Shown in pieces: positions 34,181-46,353 of a stretch of 64,000 nucleotides of DNA. The stretch covers positions 20,952,491-21,016,490 of the forward strand of contig CM055075.1 of assembly GCA_029204045.2 (NCBI GenBank), written 5' to 3'. Both the position numbers and the translations under genes were made by a program. How positions within the stretch are numbered: the stretch's first letter is position 1; every line of letters begins with the position of its first letter. Origin of the DNA: Tillandsia leiboldiana (taxonomy: Eukaryota > Streptophyta > Magnoliopsida > Poales > Bromeliaceae). Below the pieces are notes generated by a model. That model was given only the letters and a program-made list of their open reading frames with translations. It was not told the DNA's origin and made no database searches.

Positions 34181-35566
34181 TTAGTTATCCGAGTCTGAGT
34201 CCTCAGACGTACTATATCCCATCTTAGTGAACATGTTCTTGATCAATTTCCTCATTGAATTTACTTTCTTGGTCAATGTAATTTGGGATGCCGTTATGAT
34301 CTCGAGTTCTTCAGACATTCGCCTTTGTTCTGATGCTTGTTGAGACGGTGAGGCCGAGGTGCCGACACAAGGTTTCTTTCCAGTGGAATGTGTCGGAGTA
34401 ACATGTGGTAATTTGTGAAGTGACTTCACAATCGTTGACTCATCTATCATCCCCCAACAGTGTTGATAAGATGTCGAGCTTATATCAATGTCAAACTTTT
34501 GTAATATCCTCATGATGATTAACGGAAACGGAAGTCGCTCAGAAGGATGAGGATGCACAATATATCTTGACATTCTATTCCAAATTATGTAGGGGATATT
34601 CATGTTCAATCCTACAGCCTCAGAGGGATGACCTAAGAGATATAGGAACAGCAGTCTCTCCCATCTCACGACCTTAGTCTGCATGTTAGGTAGAATGTTG
34701 TAACACGTGATGAAATTTAGAAATCGGTACTCCAGTCGAAGATGTTTGGATTTTACACTTTTACCATTAGCTGATTTCGTTCCTTCCAAACAAATTTTAT
34801 CTATCACTGTTTGCCACAAGGCATTCGTCAAACTTCGTCCTTTCAAAAAGTTGAGTCCCGATGTGTTAGATTCCATTCCAAGGACTTCGCCAATTAGCTA
34901 CGGAGTGATTTTAAGTTTCATCCCTTGGATATTTGTATAGAAATGCATTGATCCATTTTCATCTTCTCGAAGATGTCTTGCATTCGTGTAAAAGGTTCTT
35001 ACACGATACAAACAATACCCAAGTAGTTCGGGGAATCGGCAGACTTGGATGAGATTAGCTTGCTCAATCAAGGTTCCAAACTCAGGTGAGTGATTTCGGA
35101 GAGCTTCAATGTTGACATGACGTTCACCGATGCATTCACGACGTTCAAACGCTCGAAGGCGATCCATGCTGACGAACACTCCTTCCACGCGAGGCGGGGA
35201 GTCAGGAACTATCGGCGTGTTAATATCAGCGTCTCGTCGTAGTCCAAAGCGTCTAGTTACTCGTTTTCTTTTCACAGAGATGGTTGGTTTAGCCATAGGC
35301 GCTTTTCCTTTGTCCATGGGTGCCTTTCCTTTTGATCCATCGGAAGCTTTTCCTTTTGAACCATCAGACGCCTTTTGTTCAGTCAATGAGTCATCATCAT
35401 CTGTCAATTCAGTCCAATCTACCTCTTGACAATCTGCTTCCACTTCTGTGTCACTGATCAGAAGAAACTCACCTTTTTGTTGTGTTTTCTTAGCTCTCTT
35501 TAATTTGTTTGTGGCCCGAGTGTGCACTATTGTGACCAACAAAAGAATGATCCATGAGAATTCCAT
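34181..35566 (-). CDS. Third ORF of the copia element (accessory/env-like), copy A
   Basis: About 461 codons on the minus strand, open except for one TAG at codon 223 (34898-34900). I chose ATG 35566; the same frame upstream has only non-ATG codons back to a likely splice acceptor at 35597. Features in order: a short hydrophobic stretch (residues 5-15), an acidic region (about 39-64), KASDGSKG repeats (about 65-80), and a basic KRKRVTRR cluster (99-106) that could be a nuclear signal. Then comes a globular part with an FYTNAR motif at 190-197, and a heptad-like C-terminus with acidic end. The globular part resembles the family annotated as 'putative plant transposon protein' in plant elements; this is from memory. 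Function is unknown. 'Env-like' is the customary name by position only. Confidence 0.7.
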
Positions 35567-35596
35567 TGATCCAAATGCCTTAAGAAGATTGAAGTC

Positions 35597-35979
35597 CTGT
35601 GAAGACCAACTCAAGAACACAGGAGAAATTGTTAATTTTTAAAGATTTGAAAAATTGTACCCAAACAATCATAATCATGTAGAGAGACTAAGAATCAAAT
35701 TAGTTTTGCAAAAGGACTTTTAAAAATAGATCAATTGCATGATTTTCGAAAATCCTTATTATATGCCCTAAAACCGAAATTTTAGAAATCGAAGCCTAAA
35801 AATCCGTTAATCAGGAGAATACCTAGCATATAATCAAAACTAATCTACCCAGAGTTCTTATTTCAAAAGAAATTTGATCAAAAACCATCCACAAACGAAA
35901 TCGATCCAAGAAATTCATCACGTTTGAGGAGGAAAAAGAAAAACGGTGAAAAACCGAGATTTTGATCAATAAAACTTAC
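35597..35979 (-). other. Probable 5'-UTR intron of ORF3 (A)
   Basis: The donor reads CAA|GTAAGT at 35979. The acceptor reads TTGGTCTTCACAG|GAC at 35597 after a pyrimidine-rich stretch. The 383 bases between are T-rich, as in plant introns, and the ORF3 ATG follows 31 bases after the acceptor. Copy B has the same signals at 51101-50719. No transcript evidence is available. Confidence 0.55.
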
Positions 35980-37143
35980 TTGTATTCAAAGAACTTGAGT
36001 TTGGAAAGCTCCAAGGTGCAATAGTTCTAGAGAGAGAGGCTCTAGAGACTTGAGAACAAAAGATTAAGGTAAAAGAAATCAAAACCCTCTTGTTCTTAAT
36101 AAAACCCTAGCCGTGATCCGGATCGGATCGAGATTTCGATCCGGATCGGCCAGCCGCAGGAAGAAGCCTGCGTTCGGGATCCGGATCAGCTTGCCCGATC
36201 CGGATCGGCTCCAACTTTTTCTTCAGAAAAATTTAGAAAACTTTCATAAGATCCAGAAAAAGTATGTAAGCACAATTGTGTATCAACTTTAAACAAAAAC
36301 ATCGTTTCATACAACAAGAATTAGATTATGCCAAATCTATCAATAATATCCAACAATGAAACGAGAATTTACAAAAATTAAATCCCTTAAAGTTGAACAC
36401 CTTCAATTACATCTAACTTGATCTTATGAGTAATGCCTTTATCAAATCATCAGTTCGGTAAAGAAAATGAAATACACAGATCAATAGATGTTTGAAATCC
36501 CAAATATGGTAGATAATTTATCTAGACAATCTGTTGAAGAGAGTGGCTCTTTGAGCATCTTTCTTTAAAATCCCACCTTATACCAACCTTGAAATTTGAC
36601 GGAGTCAAGTATTTCAACATGAATTTATTTAATCAAAAAATTGAACAACCATGCTTGGTATACATGTGGTAGCTGCACACAATACTCGGACGACCGAGGT
36701 GGTAGCTCTTTCCTCCATGTGGTGGTAGTTTTCACACTCCTCATTGGGATGTAACTCTTTCCACATCTTTTGAGCATTTTACATTTCTTTGACTCCCCCT
36801 CAATTGGCTATCAATTATTTAAGATATAAAGTATTCAACCAAAAATTGATCTCGATTTCATACTCGACTAAGCAGTCAAATAAGATAATGACTATACCAA
36901 GAGATCATTGAGAGAGAAATTGACTTTGATCACTTAGAAGATGATTTAATTAACATAAATGACTCATTGCAACAGTGAAATATTATGATGGCAAAAAGCA
37001 TAATAAATTCTAAATGTGCGAAAAGATGCAATTAAAGGTCAATTATGATCTATGCTCAATTAATGTCCTATGTACAAACATAGATAATGAACAAAACAAA
37101 ACATAAAACAAACCTATCCTAAGCAAAGGTTTCAAAAAGAAGT
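35980..37143 (-). promoter_or_regulatory. Non-coding spacer between pol and ORF3 with palindrome pairs (A)
   Basis: Two pairs of GATCCGGATC start at 36115/36138 and 36178/36197, spaced as in the LTR U3. On the element strand they are followed by CTAGGGTTTTATTAAG, a CTCTCTCTAGA patch and the putative intron donor at 35979. This order suggests an internal promoter and leader for ORF3. 36210-37143 is AT-rich with no recognisable domain and one GAGGGGGAGTC purine motif (36791-36803). Confidence 0.5.
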
Positions 37144-40100
37144 TTATTTCAAGGAAAGCATTCCAATTGCTTTTCGCAAATGATAAAACGTTTTTGATCC
37201 AAAGGTTTTGTTAAAATGTCAGCTAATTGATCCTCAGTTGAAATATATGAAAGTTGAAGAGTATTTGATTCACTAGCTCTCTAAGAAAATGATATCTAAG
37301 TTCAATATGTTTTGTTCTAGAGTGCAACACAGGGTTTTTAGAAATGTTAATTGCACTTGTGTTGTCATAAAGAATTGTTACCGAAGATGCTGAAATCCGG
37401 AAGTCGCTCAACACACTTTTCATCCAAATGAGTTGGTTGAACAACCTACCCGCTGCAATGTATTCCGCTTCAGCAGTCGAGAGTGCAATGCAATTCTGCT
37501 TTTTACTGTGCCATGCAACAAGGCAATGGCCAAGGATAGAAGCATGCACCACTCGTGCTTTTCCGATCATCCACTGATCCTGCCCAAATCGGCATCTGAG
37601 TATCCAACAATATCCAAACTAGTTCCCATAGGATACCAAATTCCGAAATTAATTGATCCTTTGATGTACCGGATGATCCTTTTCACCGCTTTCAGGTGAA
37701 CCTCCTTTGGTGCTGATTGATACTCGCGCAAATCCCAACACTAAAGGATATATCCGGGCGACTAGCCGTGAGGCAAAGTAGACTTCCAATCATACTTCGA
37801 TACAGTTTCTCGTCTACATTCTCACTATGTGATTCACTTCCAAGTCCCTTGTGGCTAGTTCCCATTGGAGTCGGAAAATCCTTCGAATTTTCTAAGTCAA
37901 ACTTTTAACCAACTCCATTGCATACTTGGATTGACTCAAGTGAATACCTTCATCATTTTGTTTAATTTGCAATCCAAGGAAATACGTCAATTCGCCCATC
38001 ATGGACATCTCAAATTCGCTTTCATGGTCTCCGCGAATTTAGAAGCATCATTATCTCTTGTTGCGCACAATACAATGTCATCGACATAGATTTGTGCTAC
38101 AATGAAATTGCTTTGATAATGCTTCACAAAGAGAGTCCTGTCAGCTCCCCTCGAGTATAGCCCTTCTCCAAAAGGTGCTTTGTCAACCTTTCGTACCATG
38201 CTCGCGGTGCTTGTTTCAGACCGTAAGAGCCTTTTTCAAACGAAAAACATGGTTAGGTTGTTTATGATCTACAAAACCTTTCGGTTGAGCCACATAAACT
38301 TTCCTCATTTAAAAAATCATTTAGAAACGCGCTCTTAACGTCCATTTGAAATAATTTGATTTTAAAATGACAAGCAATAGCAAATAGTATACGAATGGAC
38401 TCGAGTCTAGCTACAGGGGCGAATGTTTCATCAAAGTCTATACCTTTACTTGAGAGTAGCCTTGAGCAACTAATCGTGCCTTGTTCCTGATGATAGTACC
38501 ATCCTCATTTTTCTTGTTCTTGAAAATCCATTTGGTACCTATCACATTATGTTGCTTTGGAGGCTTCGTTAATTCCCAGACTTTGTTTCGCTCAAATTGA
38601 TGGAGCTTCTTCCTGCATTGCTTTAATCAGTAGTCATCCTGAAGAGCTTCATCTATGTTCTTTGGTTCGATTAAACATACGTAGCAAGCGAATCCACAAA
38701 CCAACTGCCTCTGAGTTCTAACTCCTTGTGGATCTCCAATAATATTCGATTCCGGATGATCCTTGGAGATTCGTAACGTTTGTTGAAACGGAGTACTCGG
38801 AGGTATATGAGATGAGTCCTACACATCAGATAAACTTGAAGAACCATTAGATGCATCATTAATATTGAAAGTATTATTATGAGAAGATGCAATGGCAGGT
38901 GAATCATCATCTAGAGAGATATCGAGGGTAGATTTTTCAGATCCAAAGTGAAAAGCTTCATCTACTTTAACATTAATAGATTCTACGATCGTCTTAGATT
39001 CCAAGTTAAATACTCGATATGCTCTACTAGTTGTAGAATACCCCAAGAATATCCCTTCGTCACTTCGAGAGTCAAACTTTCCAAGATTTTCACGTCACGT
39101 AAAATGTAACACCGACTCCCGAAGATGCGAAAATTATTGAGGTTGGGTTTTCTACCACACCTAAGTTCATATGGTGTATTTAACGTTCCCGAGGGCGGAA
39201 ATAAACTCGATTAATTACATAATTGCAGTGTTCACAGCTTCAGCCCAAACAATGTTACGGTAATTCCGGCTGTGAAGCATAACACGTGCCATCTCTTGAA
39301 CAACCTGTTTTTTGCGCTCGACAACACCAGTCTGTTGAGGTGTATAGGGGTCAGAGAATTCATGCTTATACCGTTTGAAGTGCAAAAGGCAATGAATTTA
39401 GAGTTAACGAATTCTCCACCTCTATCACTTCTAACACGATGATCTTTTCATTCTTTTCAATCATATACGAAGCAAATCTCGTGAAAAGAATCAAAAGTAT
39501 CACTTTCCTTTTAAAAATACTACCCAAGAATACCGAGAGAAATCATCAATCATCAAGAAAATATACCATTTACCTCCCAAAGATGGTTGACGAGTTGGCC
39601 CCATTAAATCCATGTGTAAAAGTTCTAAAGGTCGTTTTGTACCAACGTGGTTCAAGTTCTTGTGTGCAGTCCTGGACTGTTTTCCCTTTGGCAACCACCA
39701 CACACAATTTTGTTTAAAATAAAAGTTTTGGAACCCCCTTGACCACGTCCTTGTTTGAAATTCTAGCATTCCTATAAAATTTATGTGACCTAGCCTTTCA
39801 TGGCCAAATTGTTTCATTATCAAAGAAACTAGATTACATTTTTCTGAAATTTATTAGGAACAACATAGCAATTGTTTTCAGATCTAACCCCTTTTAAAAA
39901 GAAGACATGGTCCTTATCAGTTACAACACATCAACAGATGAAAAGTTAACTGAAAAACACCAGTGTCGCAAAGTTGACTTATGCTTATGAGGTTAGTCTT
40001 AGACCATCAACAAATAACACATTATTTAGAACCGGGCCATCTGGAATAGCTACTGTTCCTTTTCCAACAATTTTGGAAGATCGACCGTCTCCCGAAAACA

Positions 40101-42241
40101 ACGAGTCCTCTGGAGATTTTCTCAAGATTTGGAAAACTATTTTGTCACCGGTCATGTGACGGGAACACCCGCTATCCAGATACCAAGACGAACTATCATA
40201 TGCATGCAAGAAACATTGGTAACAAGACAAGGACAGATTTCACCTTTGCGCACCCCAAAACCTTTTGGAATGCGTCGGTATGGTCGTGAAGTTATATGCC
40301 TAGGTGAAAGCGTCTTGTTAAAACGATTGCTGCTCCTTGATGAAGTCGTCTTGCGCGGTAAACTACCAAGGTTCTTTTCCTTCAATTGATTTGCAATTGA
40401 TTTCCGAGGAATCACCTTTGTGGTAGTCATTGCAAGAGGTGTTTGAGGTGAGCGTTTGACTCCCGTCTTGCAATATCTTCTTATGTGCCCTGAAACACCA
40501 CAACGAAAACATACCTTAGATCTTGACGATCCCAAAGAGGATGAAGTAGGTTTGTTGTCGTTGTTTGTCTTGAATTCCGGATGTCGGAGGAGGAGATACC
40601 GACTGAGGCACAAAAACTGTCCCACTCGAACTTGGACTGTTTCCAGTTTGAGTGTACCCGAGGCCGAACCGATTTGTTTGACCAAGACCAAGAAGCCTAT
40701 CCAACTTACTCCTTCCTGAAGAGAATCGCTGCAAGTCATCCTTGAGTTGGAAAATGGTCTTTGTCATTTTCAGGTTATCCTGTCGAGCCTCGTTGTAGAG
40801 CTTTGAGAAGTGATCCGCTTTATCCACCAGATTTGTATGTTCCTTCTCAAAAGCTCATTGGACTCTTGAAGGGAAACATTTACTTTTATCAGATTTTCCC
40901 TTTCCACTTCAAGAGCGTTTGAGAGAGAAGTTGCCCTTTTTGCTTCTTCTTCGAGATCATGCAATCTCCCTCTCAAACTCTTGTTTTGCTTAGCCACTTT
41001 CTTTGAATCCCTCAAAAGTCTGTGGTAGGCTAGAGCAAAATCTTCACCTTCCGAATCATCCGATTCGTTGTCCGTTGCAATCTTTTCAACAGTGGAGTTG
41101 GACAATGACTCGGACGTACTTGCCATAAAGCACATGAAGGGTGAAGATGTGGACGCGTGGAATGCCGTGGTGCTCTTTTCTTCATCACTTGAAGACGACT
41201 CATTTGACGTTGAGTTGTCATCCCAAGTGACGACTTGCATCGCCTTCTTCTTTGCCGGATACTTGTTGGGACACTCCGTTGCAATGTGGCCGTAGCCTCG
41301 ACATTTGAAGCATTGTAGTTGTCCCTCTGAACTTTTCTTATCCTTTGAGAAGTTCTCTTGCTTTCTTGACTTGTAACTTGAAGTACCCTTGCCTTTGTTC
41401 GACTTTCGAAGGATGGAGATTTACTTGAATTACCCCTTCGAAAGTTGCGGCGAAACTTCCTTGTCAAGAGAGCGAGCTGCTTCTCAAATTCCTCCATAGA
41501 AAGGTTCTCGTCATCGTCTGAGGAGGATGTATCCGCGTCTTCTTCCTTAGTTGTTTTCAACGCATAACCTGAAGACTTAGAAGAGGATGCTTTTCCAGAA
41601 GAATTGTTAGTAGTAAATGTCATTTCATATGTTTGTAATGAACCAACTAATTCTTCTACACGCATTTCGTCCGGGTGTTTAATAGTTTCAATGGCTGTAA
41701 CCTTTGGGCGAAATCGTTCAGGAAGAGTTCTTAAGATCTTTCTTACAACCTTAAATTCTGGAATCTTCTCTCCCAGGTTAGCACTATGAGTTTACGATGT
41801 CTTGCAATCGTGTATAGTAGTCCGTGAAAGATTCATTTTCTGCCATCAAGATAGAGTCAAACTTGCTCGTAAGCATTTGCAGTTTCTGAATCTTCACGAG
41901 GTTAGTTCCCTCATGTGTAACCTGAAGAACATCCCAGATTTCTTTCGCAGTCTCACATGCCGAGACGCGAGAGAATTCAGTTTGAGATAAGGCATTAAAA
42001 ATAGCATTAATTCCCTTGCCATTGTAAGAAGATGAATCTAACTCTTCCTTGGTCCATTTCGACCTAGGTTTTAAGGTGCGAACATCAGAGATAATTTCAG
42101 TTGGATTAGTCCATCCTAATTCAATTGATTGCCACACCCTTTCGTCGATGGAAATTAAAAGGCTTTCATCCGTACTTTCCAGTACGCATAATTTGTTCCA
42201 TCAAAGAAAGGGGGTCGATTGATGTTTCCACCTTCAACCAT
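37144..42241 (-). pseudogene. gag-pol of copia copy A (many frameshifts)
   Basis: Collinear with the open frame of copy B but split into about ten short frames by one-base insertions and deletions. All domains can still be traced. Gag starts at ATG 42241; zinc knuckles lie near 41310 and 40505, protease WYLDSGCSRHMTGD near 40170, integrase near 39300-39830, RT (with YVDDIV) near 38090, and RNase H near 37480. The TAG between integrase and RT is present here too (about 38820). The frameshifts lie mostly in short homopolymers, pointing to unpolished contig-end sequence. Confidence 0.85.
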
Positions 42242-42260
42242 TGTTTACAACCCTATTCCC

Positions 42261-42272
42261 GCTCTGATACCA
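42261..42272 (-). other. Primer-binding site, tRNA-iMet (copia A)
   Basis: TGGTATCAGAGC on the element strand, two bases from the 5' LTR edge at 42275. Confidence 0.92.
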
Positions 42273-42274
42273 CT

Positions 42275-43584
42275 TGTTGGGTTATATGTAATATAGATCT
42301 AAATAGGGGAAGAAACACCTAGAGGGGGGTGAATAGGTGTAAACGTATAAACACTCAAAAATCGTTGCGATAAAAAACCCAATGCGGAAATAAAAATAAC
42401 ACGCAAGATTTTTACGTGGAAAAACTCCAAACCGGAGTAAAAAACCACGGGACCGATAACACGGCGAAATCCACTAGAATTAAAACACGTACAAGGTGAT
42501 TTACCGTACACACTTACGACTCAACCTTTTCCATACGCTCCTAGAGGATCTTCTCCGCTCGCTCCACGACGCTTCTCGAATCCACGATCTGCGCCCAACG
42601 CCGAATCCACGGCGTCCAACGTCGAATCCACGACGTCCGACCGAATCCACGGTCTTCACCCAGTAGCACCCTTCGAATCCACGAACGTGCCTCGCTCCGA
42701 ATCCACGAGAGCAGTTGAACCTTGAATCCACAAGGACACGCGAATCCACGCGCCGATTTTGGGGTAAATCGTTGTTTTTTGGGTGGTGATGATCCGCCGA
42801 ATACTTAGATCAAAGATAGATCGGAAATACCATCTAAGTATTCATTAGTTTGATTCAACTCAAGATGTGAGTATGAAAACCTAGAATTAAACTAATCAAT
42901 ATAGATGAAGAAACATAGAGTATTCTCTAATGATTTCCTTTCTTCTCTATATGTGGATCTTAGGCCGTATAAGAATGATACATGAATATGACGGCTATTT
43001 TTCTTTATCGGCCTCTTTCTTCTTTTCTTCTTTGTTCTTACCCTAGAAAAAGAGTCAGGGTCTATTTATAGGTTAGAAACATTGGAAGGAGATAAGAATC
43101 AAAAACCTAACATTTCTGGAATTTTTACGGACGGCGATCCGGATCGGATTTGGGCGATCCGGATTGCAGTAGCAAGAAAGAACGGTTTCCAGAAAAACAA
43201 CCGTTTCGGGATCCGGATCGGAATGCCTGATCCGGATCGTTCATACAATTCAGAAAACTCAACGTTCGGGATCCGGATCGTGAGATGCTGCGATCCGGAT
43301 TGAAGTAATGTATGAAACAACAACCTTCGGGATCCGGATCGCTGGCTCTGATCCGGATCCTGAACATGTCCGAACACCAGTTTTTGATTTTTATGCTAAT
43401 TAAAGATTCTTCCAGGTGTTTCTACACTACAAGAAGTATTCGGATCACCAAGATCTTAGTTAAACATACCTGATCCTTTTGAATTATTCTTTCTTGAGAT
43501 TGAGTTAAATGATCCAACTTCTTCACCTTCAATTTTCAAGACTTGAACCTTTCACGAAACTACGCCAACTCAAATTCCGTAACA
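42275..43584 (-). mobile_element. 5' LTR of copia copy A
   Basis: 1310 bp, TGTTACGG...AACCCAACA on the element strand. It contains the palindrome array (43136-43359), TATA box (43063-43070) and CGAATCCAC repeats (42576-42750). The target duplication TGCGA follows at 43585-43589. Confidence 0.93.
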
Positions 43585-43589
43585 TGCGA
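43585..43589. repeat. Target-site duplication TGCGA (right, copy A)
   Basis: Matches 32127-32131. Confidence 0.9.
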
Positions 43590-44500
43590 TGCATGCCATC
43601 GGTTGAAGGTACAAACCGATAGAAGTACCGACGACGGGAGTCAATAAAGAATGATTGCGTTTCGATTGGTTCATCTCACTCACACCCTAACCCTGCGACA
43701 AGCGCTGATTTACATCAGCCGACAGGATAGGAGTCGAAGTCGAAAAATGATCCTTCACAAGGAATCGATTTCGAACTATATTGAGTACTAGACCGCCTCA
43801 ACCGAGCGATAAGGGGGCGAGATCAGAGCCCCACTTTCCGCCACTCGAGCCAAAAGATGAAAGGTTCTAGAAAGAAAGAAAGCAAGATTTGGGCGTGAAT
43901 CCCGCAACTAACCCAGAACGGTAAGCAGCGCACAAAACTAGAAAGCGCCGAGAATCACGCTCTGGCGCGATACTAAGGGGATTAACTTTGGACGGAAATC
44001 AATGACAGATTTGGGGATATTTGACTCAAAAGGAAGTTTTTGCTGAATACCCATAACTTTCCCTAAATTACGTCAATGATTTGAAGATCGGCGCCTAATA
44101 ACGGGTCGGAAAGTGTATAAATACCCGAACCATCGAAGGAAAATGGGTCTGGCAACCTCGTAAGCCCGAGACCATTCCCCGCTTTCATATTTTATACTGT
44201 TTTCCTATGAGTAGGCTAACTTAAACCTTACACTTTTCTTAGGACTAGTTACTTGTAATTTCTATCTCTTTCCCTCCTCCTGTATTTCCTTTCTATGCAA
44301 TACAATTCCTAATCGGCTATTGTTCATGTCAATTTACTGTCTCTTCTACCCGATTCAACTACTCTAAGTCGAATCCAACCTCTCTCTGCTCCACATACCC
44401 GTCTTCGGCTAGTCTAAGCTGAACGATCGTGAGAGTTACCAGAGAAGAACCCGGCCGAGGAGATCCCTCATCGGCCCGATCGCTTGATCCTTTGACATGC
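43590..44500 (+). mobile_element. LTR-like host sequence right of the copia insertion (A)
   Basis: Contains TATAAATA at 44116-44123 in GTGTATAAATACCCG, followed by a T/C-rich stretch and CTATGCAATACAATTCC, an order like U3-R-U5 of an LTR on the plus strand. No primer-binding site or coding domain was found. The right edge is approximate. Confidence 0.45.
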
Positions 44501-45077
44501 GGTGTCATTCACATCAAGAGGGTCAAAGCCCCCAGCAGGCCGATCCCTGACCGTTATTTCGACCCCAATAGGACCCCAGAGGAGTCTAGAGCAGTTTGAG
44601 GAAGGTTTGGTTGTCTCATTTCCTTCCCAACCCGAGAGCACAAGAGAAGAATGTTTCTTCTATTTTCCAACGAGGGGAGGCGGCGGCCAACGGTGGCAGT
44701 GTACGGGATGGAAGCAGGGAAGGTGGAAAGAGGGGTAGGGTACTTGAGGCTCAGGGTTTGCTGCGGCTAGGGTTTCCTATGAGGAAACCCGAGGGTTCTT
44801 ATATACCAATAGAAAAAATGCATTAGACCCCTCAACACTGCTTTATGTCTGGGGTCCCTGCCTGGTGTGTAATATGCTAAAAAGCCCCTCCACCATAAGT
44901 TTCTCGCAAATCGATGTACAAAATAATAGGTTTTTCCGCCGCGAAAATACACTGTAAATCACTATTTTCATGCTTTTCGAGGCTTTTGAGCCGTCGAACA
45001 TAACACTAACGTCGCCCACGTCATTAAGCTCAACGAGGTCGTTCAGGTTGCGATTTGTTGCTCGCGTTTAGGTCTTG
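44501..45077 (-). mobile_element. Gypsy LTR (copy e), cut by the scaffold gap
   Basis: Same sequence as 59671-60234 with more apparent errors. It stops at the N run. See the entry at 59671-60500 for the fuller copy. Confidence 0.6.
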
Positions 45078-45177
45078 NNNNNNNNNNNNNNNNNNNNNNN
45101 NNNNNNNNNNNNNNNNNNNNNNNNNNNNNNNNNNNNNNNNNNNNNNNNNNNNNNNNNNNNNNNNNNNNNNNNNNNNN
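45078..45177. other. Assembly gap (100 N)
   Basis: Exactly 100 N, the conventional filler for a gap of unknown size between scaffolded contigs. Confidence 0.99.
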
Positions 45178-46353
45178 GGCTGGGGGGACTCCCCAGAGCC
45201 TGAAGTGATGCCTACTACGAGGGGTTCGATCCAGGAAACTAAAGGAGAGCGCCCTCACCTTGGCCGGAGTTGGAGAAGAAGGCAGAAGCGGGCTGCCTTC
45301 TCCTTGTCGTGCGGCCACGGCGCACTCACGCTCGCCCGGGCACACTCTCAGGATGTAGCAGATGGTTTTCTAGGATCTCTGGGATGAGAGCAAATGGAAT
45401 TTGGTGGCCTATGCTTCATCCCGCACCCGAGGCTAGATGCTAGGATATATGCATGGAGGATCGGTTTTCCGGCAACCCGAGGCATTGGGAGGTGTTGCGG
45501 CGCTTGGGGAACACAGAAGGGAAGTAAATGGATGGCAACCCACTCTGTACCAAGCCTTGAATGCCCTACACAAGCTCCAAGGGTCACAATGACTTTAATA
45601 CAAGGAAAATGGACTTTTGCAATTTAGTCCTTGTACAGCTAACCCCTCAACCCAAGCTCCTCACTGTAGCTCACATTTGCACCTAGGTCCTTCTCCAGAA
45701 GTCCCAACCATATTGGTCCATAAAATATTAGGGTTGCTTTGGAAATACCACATTTTTCACTATTTTTGTGTTTTTTGAGGCACTAGAGTGGTCAATTCGA
45801 GAAACGAACTTCGCCACGACATCCGGCTCAACGAAACCTATCAAGTAGCAATTTTGGTTTCTTAAGTTTGTGCCCTGATAAATTCTCGATCCATCTTTAT
45901 CTGTGCAATTCACAGTTCTGCATGCTTTTCGATGCCCTAGGCTCGTCAACATAAAAACGGACTAAGCCATTGTGCTCAGAATGATGAGACTATTCAAATC
46001 GAGTATTCGAATAGTCCGATTCAGACTCCAGACGATCGATCGACCGATGTTGGCCGGAGGTGGAATTAAATCAGGGGTTACTATTCACGACTTAAGTCGT
46101 GACCCCACTTCGGTTTTGCACTGTTTTTGATGGCGATCGCCTCATCAAACTAAAAATCAGACCGCACCATGTTTAATCAATTCGACGAGACGGATCTAAT
46201 GACGATTTTAGTTTTCTGAGTTCGGGTCCGGATGTGCAAAACTGGGAGACAGTTTTCTCAAAAATTCTAATAATTCACACTTTTTGACTTATACATATCC
46301 CAAAATATATATTTAATTTCAAATTTTAGTTTTCAAAATTCACGATTACTACA
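45178..46353 (-). mobile_element. Gypsy LTR copy d, second assembly copy (partial)
   Basis: Matches 30051-31222. It starts TGTAGTAATCGTG on the minus strand at 46353 and is cut at its left by the gap. Confidence 0.75.

Larger units (their letters stand above)
32132..43584 (-). mobile_element. Sirevirus-like Ty1/copia retrotransposon, copy A (frameshifted)
   Basis: A full-length 11.45-kb element with LTRs at 32132-33446 and 42275-43584, TGCGA target duplications, primer-binding site 42261-42272 and polypurine tract 33447-33463. Order on the minus strand: LTR, gag-pol, non-coding spacer, ORF3, LTR. Assignment to the Sirevirus group rests on several features. Gag is long with a coiled coil and two zinc knuckles, the LTR has palindrome clusters and a TTCACCCCCC-CTCTAGG box, there are several polypurine tracts, and an extra ORF follows pol. 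Gag-pol is broken by many one-base indels here but open in copy B, so the breaks are probably sequencing errors. Confidence 0.93.
30051..45077. other. Left member of a 15-kb repeated block (contig end)
   Basis: This 15,027-bp stretch recurs in the same orientation at 45178-60234 (15,057 bp). It ends exactly at the N gap and its partner begins exactly after it. Differences are mostly one-base indels in homopolymers plus a few substitutions. That is the signature of an unmerged overlap between adjacent contigs. A true tandem duplication cannot be excluded from sequence alone. Confidence 0.9.
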
